DNA from: Clostridia bacterium
GTDB lineage: Bacteria > Bacillota > Clostridia > TANB77 > CAG-508
DNA length: 64,000 nucleotides
Reading direction: 5' to 3'
Assembly (NCBI GenBank): GCA_017430135.1
Contig: JAFRNM010000001.1
Span: 207,242-271,241 of the forward strand
Shown here: piece after piece, positions 1 through 8,492 of the stretch
Numbering within the stretch: the stretch's first letter is position 1
Layout of the letters: the number at the start of each line of letters is the position of its first letter
Notes under the pieces: generated by a model
Databases searched by the model: none
Told to the model about the DNA's origin: nothing
Seen by the model: the letters and a program-made list of their open reading frames with translations, nothing else
Made by a program: the position numbers and the translations under genes

Positions 1-40
1 TTATATGCTCCACAAATAATAAAACAAAGGAAAGAAGAAT

Positions 41-2248
41 ATGGGATTAGATAGATTAGGAATTCTTTTTATAGTAATAGTATTACCTATAGCACTTGTA
101 TTAAACACATATACAAACACACAGGTAGATACATTAAAAATGCAATTAGATTATGATTCAAAATTAAATGCATGTACTGCAGATGCAGTAAGAACATATC
201 AAAGCAATTCATTAAGTGAAGATTTTTCAAATTTAGGAGATGTTCGTATTGGGAATATAAATGCTTCAATAAATGTGTTCTTTACGTCACTTGCATCAAA
301 CCTAAATATGTCTGGCTACAATAGGCAGTTTTTACAAGAATATGTTCCAGCAATAGTATTTACAATGTATGATGGCTATTATATTTATTCAAAGTATACA
401 AATACTTTGGATGAGGGAGATTATAAGGCAGATGATGTAAGAAGTACTGATGGTAGTATACAAAAATATGCTTCAACATATAAAAATGGACAACAACTTT
501 ACGGTTTAAAACCATTTGTACATTATAGTTGTAGATATGTAAAAGGAAGCGATTATGACTTTGTTGTTTCATATACCTTAGATAATTATATTACTATTCA
601 GGGAATTGTGAATGGTGTACCGGTAGACAAATCAGGATATTTGATTGATGTAGACAATAATAAGTGGTTTAATATAAGGTATGATAGTACAACTCAAAAG
701 GCAACAGTAAGTGGAACCCTTAAATATAAGGGAATTGATATTGGTAATGAACCTATTTTAACAGACAACTTAGTATTAGAAAAAGAAAATGGAAGTCAAC
801 CAGAAACAAAATCTTATCCTTATCATAAAGTAAATGGTGTAAAATATTACTGGGATGGAGAATATTGGTTTACTATGCAAAATGGTAGACCCAATAAATC
901 ATATTATGATTTCCAATCTTTAGGCGGAACTTCATATGATAATTCTGCATATAACTATTATGTAAAAGCTTACGAATTTTCTTCATGGGTTAAGGAAAAT
1001 TTATCTGGAATAACAGATGAGCATGCTAAAGTAGATTATGATGTATTAGATATAGATGGTACAGAAAAGACAATACAGGGGTTAACTCAAACAGGTAAAG
1101 AAATTTTCAATATGGATGGAATTGAAGAACCGGGTTCAAATTTTAATGAACATAGAAGAGCAGTAATAAGATACACAATAGAAAGAAATCTTTCAATTGC
1201 AATAGCAAATTATAATTACTATTCTGGAACACAAGGTTTAGACTTTAGAATGCCAAAATTCAGTGAGGCAGAGTGGGATAGAATACAACAAAACATGACT
1301 GTAATATCATACTTACAAGGTCTACCAATTGGAACAAAAATATATAATGGAGTATCTGTAATTCCTAACAATGAAAACGAAGAAGTTGTTTCAGAACAAT
1401 CAATATATATAGGTGAGAAAAAAGCTGGTGAAGACAACTATTATTATTCTGTTTTAACAACACTGGATAATTTTACAGATCCAAACGAAGAAGAAGAATT
1501 CGTTGGAATCTACAATGTAGACTTAAGAAGAAAAGAGGTAGAATATAATAAGCAAAAATACTATTACTACCCAAAACTATATTTTGAAAAAAGGGCAACA
1601 GTTGTAGATATAGATGCGGAAAAAACAGATTCTTCAAAAAATATATACGCATATAATGGTAACATTTATAAATATATAGATGAAGTATTACTCGGAACTT
1701 CACCTGATCCAAGAACTACAAAGTATAAACTAGCTCAAGCATTTTACACCGCACTTGGTAGAGAGAGAGAAAGTAGATACAATCAAAGAAATAACTACGA
1801 AGAATTGCTAACAATGATGTCTGACGAAGAAGCAGAACTAGTAGACTTCAATGCACAATTTATGGAAAGTACTTATAAAGGAGAGAATAAAACTGCAGAA
1901 GAAGTACAGAAAATAATAAATATTGTATTAGATAATAACAATAGAGAAACAGACCCAAATAGAAGAGTTGTGGTAAGACAAGGAGGAGGACCAAATACAA
2001 ATAATTCAGATTATTATGAAAATGGAAATACATCAGGAAATATAATATCCAATAAATGTGTGGAAGATTTAGATGCATGGACAACAGATAATACAATAAA
2101 TAATTATGTTGTTGCTACAATGGGAACATCAAATACAGCTAATGGCTATAAAGGGGATTTATCTGTTACATCTAATAAAAAATACAAAATTAAGTATTAT
2201 TATTATCAAGGCAGAATAAAAGTTATATATGTAAGCAAACCATATTAA
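41..2248 (+). CDS. Tyr-rich membrane-anchored protein of unknown function
   Basis: A 735-residue protein that I do not recognise. One hydrophobic segment at about residues 7-25 follows a very short N-terminus, with no clear signal-peptidase site. This suggests an N-terminal anchor with the bulk of the protein outside the cell, or a pseudopilin-like leader. The rest is polar and very rich in Tyr, Asn and Asp, with runs such as YYYY near residues 500-510 and YYYYQG near the C-terminus. A ribosome site (AAAGGAAAG) lies upstream of the ATG. The gene ends at a strong bidirectional terminator and converges on spoIVB. Its upstream neighbour is outside the window, so operon context is unknown. A surface or pilus-associated role is only an inference. 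Confidence 0.75.
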   Translation: MGLDRLGILFIVIVLPIALVLNTYTNTQVDTLKMQLDYDSKLNACTADAVRTYQSNSLSEDFSNLGDVRIGNINASINVFFTSLASNLNMSGYNRQFLQEYVPAIVFTMYDGYYIYSKYTNTLDEGDYKADDVRSTDGSIQKYASTYKNGQQLYGLKPFVHYSCRYVKGSDYDFVVSYTLDNYITIQGIVNGVPVDKSGYLIDVDNNKWFNIRYDSTTQKATVSGTLKYKGIDIGNEPILTDNLVLEKENGSQPETKSYPYHKVNGVKYYWDGEYWFTMQNGRPNKSYYDFQSLGGTSYDNSAYNYYVKAYEFSSWVKENLSGITDEHAKVDYDVLDIDGTEKTIQGLTQTGKEIFNMDGIEEPGSNFNEHRRAVIRYTIERNLSIAIANYNYYSGTQGLDFRMPKFSEAEWDRIQQNMTVISYLQGLPIGTKIYNGVSVIPNNENEEVVSEQSIYIGEKKAGEDNYYYSVLTTLDNFTDPNEEEEFVGIYNVDLRRKEVEYNKQKYYYYPKLYFEKRATVVDIDAEKTDSSKNIYAYNGNIYKYIDEVLLGTSPDPRTTKYKLAQAFYTALGRERESRYNQRNNYEELLTMMSDEEAELVDFNAQFMESTYKGENKTAEEVQKIINIVLDNNNRETDPNRRVVVRQGGGPNTNNSDYYENGNTSGNIISNKCVEDLDAWTTDNTINNYVVATMGTSNTANGYKGDLSVTSNKKYKIKYYYYQGRIKVIYVSKPY

Positions 2249-2250
2249 TT

Positions 2251-2290
2251 AAAAATTGCCAAAAGAGCTTGTCTCTTTTGGCAATTTTTA
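2251..2290. terminator. bidirectional intrinsic terminator
   Basis: The inverted repeat AAAAATTGCCAAAAGAG / CTCTTTTGGCAATTTTT has a short loop and A/T tracts on both sides. It lies between two convergent genes and can end transcription in both directions. Confidence 0.85.
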
Positions 2291-3515
2291 ATTTACCTCT
2301 CTAATTTGTTTAAGCATAATATCTCCAAAAACAGCATACCCCTCTTTAGGATTATTAACCAAAACATGAGTTACAGCGCCAACAAATTTGCCATTTTGAA
2401 TAACAGGAGAGCCACTCATACCTTGAATAATTCCACCAGTCTTATTAAGCAAATTTTCGTCAGTAACTTTAATTTTCATACTTTTATTATCATAATTATT
2501 TTCTCTAAAAATTCTTTCAATCTGAATGTTATATTCCTTAGGAGAAGTTCCATCCAAATTACACAAAATAGTTGCAGGACCTTCTTTAATTTCTTCTCTT
2601 AGAGCAACCTCCATTTCTTTAGAACTATCTAATCGAAGTGCAGAAGGGTTACTAACTTTTCCATAAATACCAAATTTTGTATTCTTATAAATAGAACCTA
2701 TATTAGTCTGATTATCAATAGTTCCTTGAATTCTACCAGGATAACCATTTTCACCTTTTTTAATATTTAAAATCTGTGTAGTAATAAACTCTCCAGACTC
2801 AATATTAATCAATTCTTCTGTGTCAATATCAGTAATACCATGTCCAAGGGCACCAAAACTTTTAGTAGAAGAATCATAAAAAGTTACAGTTCCTACACCA
2901 GCTGCGCTATCTCTAACCCATAAACCAAGCTTATATTCATTATTGCTAGTTTGTACAGGAGTGATGCTACAAGTTGCGGTTGCATTATTATGGACATACT
3001 CAATTGCTAAATTTTTTCCAGAAGAGGCATTCACAGTATCAATTAAATCTTGTGTAGTAGAAATTTTAGTATTATCAATTGAAATAATAGAATCTCCTTC
3101 TTCAATACCAGAATTCTCATAAGGCTTATGCTTTTTATTATCAACACCTTCAATCTCAGACATACCAACAACTAAAATTCCACTAGTATATAACTTAACA
3201 CCGGCAATATTACCGAGAAGGAATAACCTTAGTTCTAGGCAAAACATCCACCTCCATATTTTTAATAAAAAAATTATCAAAAAGGCTGACCTCCATAGTA
3301 GTCTTTCCGGCGTTATTTATCGTCTTACTACTACTAGAAGAAGTTTCAATAGTTTCATCAGAGTTAGAAATCCTAAAACCCAAAAAATTATTAACTCTAA
3401 TAGTTTCACCTTCAAAAACAATCATACTATCTGGAATACTCTCAATTACAAGAGCATAAACATACACAATAATCAAAACAAAAACAAGCAAAAACTTAAT
3501 AAAAAACTTTCTCAT
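2288..3515 (-). pseudogene. spoIVB: SpoIVB peptidase (S55), split by a single +1 frameshift
   Basis: SpoIVB is the forespore serine protease that signals across the septum to activate pro-sigma-K processing. The N-terminal part reads from ATG 3515 (ribosome site AAGGAG). It has a membrane segment (MRKFFIKFLLVFVLIIV) and runs to KVIPSR, then a stop at 3210-3212. The rest is in the next frame: LGNIAGVKLYTSG, a PDZ domain, the catalytic His region GALGHGITD and the catalytic Ser motif GMSGSPVIQNG. Joining the frames near 3209-3222 restores the family pattern KVIPxGxxxGVKL with no net length change. So one base is extra, either as a true mutation, an assembly error or, less likely, recoding. Everything else looks intact. 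The gene is divergent from recN, whereas the two usually run in the same direction in Firmicutes. Confidence 0.85.
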
Positions 3516-3530
3516 AGCACTCCTTATCCA

Positions 3531-3655
3531 ACTTTTTGGGACACTCTTAAAATTCAAGGTCTTCTGACTTTTTGGGACACTCTTAAAAATCCAGGTTTTC
3601 AAACTTTCTAAGAGTGTCCCAAAAATCTAAACTTTTTAAGAGTGTCCCAAAAATC
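3531..3655. repeat. R1 palindromic repeat cluster (four half-copies)
   Basis: Two direct copies of TTTTTGGGACACTCTTAAAA (from about 3533 and 3569) are followed by two inverted copies (AAGAGTGTCCCAAAAATC, about 3610 and 3637). Together they form a nested palindrome just upstream of spoIVB. The same repeat occurs at 13152, 19968, 27397, 34215, 42143 and 61785. Confidence 0.85.
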
Positions 3656-3716
3656 CATCCTCAAAAATCCATTTTCATTATTATTTACAAAATTTGAAAT
3701 TTTATTCTAAATACTA

Positions 3717-3745
3717 TTGACAAAAAAGTGTTCTGGTAATATAAT
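3717..3745 (+). promoter_or_regulatory. recN promoter, sigma-A type
   Basis: A consensus TTGACA (3717-3722) and TATAAT (3740-3745) are separated by 17 bases and lie about 50 bases before the recN start. No SOS box was recognised. Confidence 0.75.
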
Positions 3746-3793
3746 CAAAACACGAACAATGTTTCAACGAAAAACTTTTTTGGAGGTATAATT

Positions 3794-5425
3794 ATGATTT
3801 CAACATTACATATTAAAAATATAGGAATAATAGATGATTTAGTGGTTGATCTAAATGAAGGATTAAATGTACTTACAGGAGAAACTGGAGCTGGAAAAAC
3901 TCTAATAATAGATTCAATAGAAATAATATGTGGTGGAAGATTTTCAAAAGAAATGATAAGAAAAGGTGAAACAAATTCATATATAGAATTATGCATGTTT
4001 GAACCAGAAAATGAACATTCAATGGATGGAAATATAATAATTTCAAGAGAAATAAGCACAAATGGAAAAAACATGTGTAAAATAAATGGCAGAATGGTTA
4101 CAGTTGCGGAATTAAAAGAATTCATGTCAAACTTTATAGAAATACATGGTCAAAACAAAAATCAAGAGCTATTAAATAATAAAACACATCTATCATGCTT
4201 GGATGGCTTTATTGGGGATGAATTAAAAAACATAAAAGAAGAATATCAAACCAAATATGAAAGATATAATGAAATAAAAAAAGAACTAAAACAGAATTAT
4301 GGAGATGACAAAGAAAAAGAGCGTAAGCTAGATTTATTAAAATATCAAATAGAAGAAATAGAAACAGCTAGCTTAAAGAAAGATGAAGAGCAAGAATTAG
4401 AAGAAAAGCGTAATTTAATGTTAAATGCTGAAAAAATAACACAAAATCTAAATCAGGCAGATGCTGTGTTAAGTGAACAAGGGATAGATGCTATAAGTTT
4501 AGCTATAAAAAGCTTAGAAAAAATAGAAAATATAGACGAAAAATACGAAAAAATTTCAAGCAATTTAAAAAGCTTGTATTATGAATTGCAAGAAGTTTCA
4601 AGAGATTTAAGCTCATACAATGATGAAATATATTTTGATGAAGAAGAAAGAAACGAAACAGAGGAAAGACTAGATTTAATACATTCTTTAAAAAGAAAAT
4701 ATGGAAACACAATAGAAGAAATATTGCAATACAAAGAAGAAATAGAGCAAGAGGTAGCTCATATTGAAAACCTAGATGAATACAATAATAAATTAAAACA
4801 AGAACAAGTAAAATTAAAAGAAGAAATGAATAAATTAGCATTAAAAATTCACAAAATAAGAGAAGAAAAAGCAAATATATTAAGCCAAAATATAAATAAA
4901 GAATTAAAAGACCTAGAAATGAAAAACGCTAAAATAAATGTACATGTAAATTATCTAGAAAAGGAATTCTATAAAACAGGAAAAGATGAAGTAGAATTCT
5001 ACATTTCAACAAATGTAGGAGAAGATGAAAAAGAACTAGCCAAAATAGCATCAGGTGGGGAAATTTCAAGAATAATGCTTGCAATAAAAAAAGTATTGGC
5101 TCAAAGTGATAAAATGCCAGTATTAATATTTGATGAAATAGATACAGGAATAAGCGGAAATGCTGCCAATATGGTTGCTAAAAAATTAAGCGAAATATCA
5201 AAAAATCATCAAATACTTTGTATTTCTCATATGCCTTCTGTTGCAGCAATGGCAGACTATAACTATTTTATAAGTAAAAAAGTTGTAGAAGAAAGAACAA
5301 ATACAAATATCAAATTATTAAATGAAGAAGAAATAATAGAAGAAATAGCTAGAATTTCTTCTGGACAAATTAATGATGTTACCATCAAATATGCTACAGA
5401 ACTACGTTCTAAGAAAGCATCTTAA
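3794..5425 (+). CDS. recN: DNA repair protein RecN
   Basis: RecN is an SMC-like ATPase that acts early in double-strand break repair. The 543 residues show Walker A (GETGAGKT, residues 29-36), a long central coiled coil rich in Glu and Lys (about 150-400), the ABC signature ASGGEISRIMLA and Walker B IFDEIDTGISG. The length is slightly below the usual 550-570. A ribosome site (GGAGG) precedes the ATG. The consensus promoter just upstream suggests the gene is transcribed on its own. Downstream is palindromic element C1. Confidence 0.96.
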   Translation: MISTLHIKNIGIIDDLVVDLNEGLNVLTGETGAGKTLIIDSIEIICGGRFSKEMIRKGETNSYIELCMFEPENEHSMDGNIIISREISTNGKNMCKINGRMVTVAELKEFMSNFIEIHGQNKNQELLNNKTHLSCLDGFIGDELKNIKEEYQTKYERYNEIKKELKQNYGDDKEKERKLDLLKYQIEEIETASLKKDEEQELEEKRNLMLNAEKITQNLNQADAVLSEQGIDAISLAIKSLEKIENIDEKYEKISSNLKSLYYELQEVSRDLSSYNDEIYFDEEERNETEERLDLIHSLKRKYGNTIEEILQYKEEIEQEVAHIENLDEYNNKLKQEQVKLKEEMNKLALKIHKIREEKANILSQNINKELKDLEMKNAKINVHVNYLEKEFYKTGKDEVEFYISTNVGEDEKELAKIASGGEISRIMLAIKKVLAQSDKMPVLIFDEIDTGISGNAANMVAKKLSEISKNHQILCISHMPSVAAMADYNYFISKKVVEERTNTNIKLLNEEEIIEEIARISSGQINDVTIKYATELRSKKAS

Positions 5426-5430
5426 TTTCT

Positions 5431-5604
5431 AAAGCTAACAGGCTAAATATTATTATTTTTTGCAACTCCCAACTGCATAAGAAACCCTAAATCAAAATTA
5501 TTAAAATTTTGATAAGGGTTTCTAATTTGTCGGTCCCCCCGAATGTTGCTTAAAAATAATAATATTTAGCCTTTTGTAGCATTGGCTGGCAAAGTTGCTT
5601 TATA
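5431..5604 (-). repeat. C-family long palindromic element, copy C1
   Basis: Outer arms GGCTAAATATTATTATTTTT (5441-5460) and AAAAATAATAATATTTAGCC (5552-5571) are perfect inverted repeats. The core, read on the minus strand, is GCAACATTCGGGGGGACCGA, then CAAATTAGAAA, an inner AT-rich hairpin, then TTTCTTATGCAGTTGGGAG. Cores of the same kind occur at 19070 and 57711. Confidence 0.8.
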
Positions 5605-5681
5605 AAATTAAGATGTTTTTTAAAATAAGTCTAGTAAAAAAGCATATTTTGTGGTAAAATGGACCGGAAAAGGTGATAGAA

Positions 5682-7628
5682 ATGTTAGAAAAAATAAACT
5701 CATCACAGGATGTTAAAAATTTAAATTTAAAAGAGAAAGAAATTTTAGCCGAAGAAATAAGAAAATACATATTAGAGGTAGTGTCTGAAAATGGTGGACA
5801 TTTAGCCTCTAATTTAGGCGTAGTAGAACTTACAATTGCTTTAAATGCTGTATTTGATATCCCAGAAGATAAACTAGTATGGGATGTTGGTCACCAGAGC
5901 TATGTTCATAAAATTATTCATGGTAGACGAGAAGAATTAAAAAATATCCGTAAACTTGGTGGTATTGCTGGTTTCCCAAAAACAAATGAATCAGAGGCAG
6001 ACTGCTTTAACACAGGACATAGCAGTACTTCTATTTCGGCAGCACTCGGAATGGCCAGAGCAAGAGACATAAAAGGAAAAGATAATTCTGTAATCGCAGT
6101 AATAGGGGATGGTGCTTTAACAGGGGGAATGGCGTTAGAGGCTTTAAATGATGCGGGTACAAGTAAAACTAATATAAAAGTAATTTTAAATGATAATGAA
6201 ATGAGTATTTCAAAAAATATTGGTGGAATGAGCAGATTTTTAGGAAAACTTAGAACAAAAAGAACATATACAAAGTCAAATAATTCAATAAAAAGATTAA
6301 TGGAAAAAATCCCATTAATAGGAAAGCCATCAGTAAAAGTAATTAGAAGATTAAAAAGAAGTATAAAGCAATTAGTAATTCCAAAAATGTATTTCGAAGA
6401 TATAGGTTTTACATATTTAGGACCAGTTGATGGGCACAATATAGAACAATTAGAAGATGTTTTATCTTTAAGCAAAAGAGTTGCAGGTCCAGTTTTAGTG
6501 CATGTTTTAACTAAAAAAGGGAAAGGATATGAAATAGCTGAAAAAAATCCAGATAAATTTCATGCAACTTCTCCATTCAATATAGAAACAGGAGAACCAA
6601 AAAAGCCAAAAGCAAAAGATTTTTCAGCAGTTTTTGGAGAAAAACTAATAGAACTTGCACACACAAATGATAAAATAGTTGCAATTACAGCATCTATGAA
6701 AGATGGAACAGGACTTGCAAAGTTTAAGCAGGAATTTCCAAAAAGATTTTTCGATATTGGAATAGCAGAGCAACATGCAATTACACTTGCAGCGGGAATG
6801 GCAAAAGAAGGCGTAATACCTGTTGTGCCAATATATTCATCATTTTATCAAAGAGCGTATGATCAGGTAATACATGATGTTGCAATTCAAAATTTGCCAG
6901 TCGTAATGTGTGTAGATAGAGCTGGGTTAGTAGGGGCTGATGGAGAAACACATCAAGGAATGTTAGACATGGCATTTTTCAGGCTAGTGCCAAATCTTAC
7001 GATAATGGCGCCAGCAGATTTTAAAGAATTAGAAGATATGTTAGAATTTGCTGTAAATCTTGGTAAGCCAGTAGTAATAAGATACCCAAGAGGTGGAGAA
7101 TCTAATACTAAAATAGAAAAACATGAAAAAATAGAATTAGGAAAAGCTGAAATTATTGAAATAAGAGAAAAAGAAGAAAGAAGAAATCAAAATACAGAAA
7201 ATACAAGGGGATTGGATGGGATAAATAATCTCATAAAAGATAGTACTGAAAAAATAAAGAACAAGAAAATAACAATAATTGCAATTGGTAACCAAGTTCC
7301 GAAAGCTATAGGAATTGCACAAAAATTAAAAGAACAAGGAATTCAACCAGAACTAATAAATGCAAGATTTTTAAAACCTTTAGATACTGAAACTATAAAA
7401 TCTTCAATATTAAGAACAAAAAATGTAATTACAATAGAAGATGGGACATGTATAAATGGTCTTGGAACAGCTATTAAAGAACTTATTGTTGATGAAGGTT
7501 TACAAAATGTTAAATTTAAAGCTTTTGCATATCCAGATGAATATATTAAGCATGGTTCAGTTCCTGAACTTGAAGCTATATATGGAATGGATGTTTCTAG
7601 CATTTTGAATAATATCTTTGATAATTAA
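5682..7628 (+). CDS. dxs: 1-deoxy-D-xylulose-5-phosphate synthase
   Basis: The TPP enzyme that condenses pyruvate and glyceraldehyde 3-phosphate in the first step of the MEP isoprenoid pathway. The 648 residues include the TPP/Mg motif GDGALTGGMALEALNDAG...ND, the transketolase pyrimidine-binding region (IAEQHAITLAAGMAKEG) and the C-terminal transketolase domain. ATG 5682 is preferred over GTG 5673 because the GTG is part of the AAGGTG ribosome site. The linker before the last domain (about residues 490-525) carries an extra charged stretch. The S4-protein gene follows after 23 bases, so the two are probably co-transcribed. Confidence 0.96.
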   Translation: MLEKINSSQDVKNLNLKEKEILAEEIRKYILEVVSENGGHLASNLGVVELTIALNAVFDIPEDKLVWDVGHQSYVHKIIHGRREELKNIRKLGGIAGFPKTNESEADCFNTGHSSTSISAALGMARARDIKGKDNSVIAVIGDGALTGGMALEALNDAGTSKTNIKVILNDNEMSISKNIGGMSRFLGKLRTKRTYTKSNNSIKRLMEKIPLIGKPSVKVIRRLKRSIKQLVIPKMYFEDIGFTYLGPVDGHNIEQLEDVLSLSKRVAGPVLVHVLTKKGKGYEIAEKNPDKFHATSPFNIETGEPKKPKAKDFSAVFGEKLIELAHTNDKIVAITASMKDGTGLAKFKQEFPKRFFDIGIAEQHAITLAAGMAKEGVIPVVPIYSSFYQRAYDQVIHDVAIQNLPVVMCVDRAGLVGADGETHQGMLDMAFFRLVPNLTIMAPADFKELEDMLEFAVNLGKPVVIRYPRGGESNTKIEKHEKIELGKAEIIEIREKEERRNQNTENTRGLDGINNLIKDSTEKIKNKKITIIAIGNQVPKAIGIAQKLKEQGIQPELINARFLKPLDTETIKSSILRTKNVITIEDGTCINGLGTAIKELIVDEGLQNVKFKAFAYPDEYIKHGSVPELEAIYGMDVSSILNNIFDN

Positions 7629-7651
7629 ACTCAAAAATGAAAGGAATAAAG

Positions 7652-8455
7652 ATGGAAAGAAAAGATTTACTAAATAACTACAAAAGGCAAGAAGACAAAA
7701 TGCTACTTGCACAAGTACTTGATAAAATTGAGCAAATGGGAAAAACTCAAAAAATAGAAAGCACAGACTTTTTAGATATGTACCAAGTATCACTTGTAGA
7801 AACATTTTTAAAGAAAATTAACTTTGAAAACTACAAATTATATGGTGGATTTGATGATGCTGAAAGAAAGATTTTGATAATTTATACTGAAAAGTATACA
7901 GAAGAAATGCTTTCAAAAAATTATGGAAAACTATTAAAAATAGTAAGAGTAGAACTAGGAGAAGAGGAAAAAGGAAAATATGCTCACAGAAATTACTTAG
8001 GTGGAATTGTAAAACTAGGATTAAAACGTGAGAAGGTTGGAGATATTCTTGTATTTGATGAAGGAGCAGATATTATCACTTTAAATGATTTTGCAGAAAT
8101 CTTACAAACAGAATTAGGTTCATTAACACGTTTCCAAAATAGTAATATAATCTCATTGGAATTAAGTAATTTAAGAGCATTAGAATTAAAGTTAGAAGAA
8201 GTAAAAATAATTGTGCCATCACTTAGACTAGACAACATAGTATCAGACTTAGCAAGAACCTCAAGAAGCAAAGCATCTGAAATAATTGCACAAGAAAGAG
8301 TATTTGTAAATGGCCAAAACGAAACAAAGCAATCAAAGCAAATCAAACAAGGAGATGTAATTACAATAAGGGGAAAAGGAAGATTTGTAATAAAGGAATT
8401 TACAGGAACAACAAGAAGTGGCAGAACAGTAGTATTAGTTGAAAAATATATATGA
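7652..8455 (+). CDS. YlmH-like S4-domain RNA-binding protein
   Basis: A 267-residue protein. The N-terminal part resembles the YlmH fold of Firmicutes division-cluster proteins (YGGFDDAERKI...). The C-terminal S4 RNA-binding domain spans about residues 190-250 (LRLDNIVSDLARTSRSKASE...VFVNGQ). Family members associate with ribosomes or stalled nascent-chain complexes. Here the gene follows dxs rather than the sepF/ylmG division cluster, so the location is atypical. ATG 7652 is chosen because AAAGGA precedes it by 6 bases. A bidirectional terminator separates it from mutS2. Confidence 0.88.
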   Translation: MERKDLLNNYKRQEDKMLLAQVLDKIEQMGKTQKIESTDFLDMYQVSLVETFLKKINFENYKLYGGFDDAERKILIIYTEKYTEEMLSKNYGKLLKIVRVELGEEEKGKYAHRNYLGGIVKLGLKREKVGDILVFDEGADIITLNDFAEILQTELGSLTRFQNSNIISLELSNLRALELKLEEVKIIVPSLRLDNIVSDLARTSRSKASEIIAQERVFVNGQNETKQSKQIKQGDVITIRGKGRFVIKEFTGTTRSGRTVVLVEKYI

Positions 8456-8492
8456 ACTAAAATAAAAGAGCGAATGCTCTTTTATTTTAGTT
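8456..8492. terminator. bidirectional terminator between ylmH-like gene and mutS2
   Basis: The inverted repeat AACTAAAATAAAAGAGC / GCTCTTTTATTTTAGTT overlaps the end of mutS2 and follows the ylmH-like stop codon. Confidence 0.8.
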
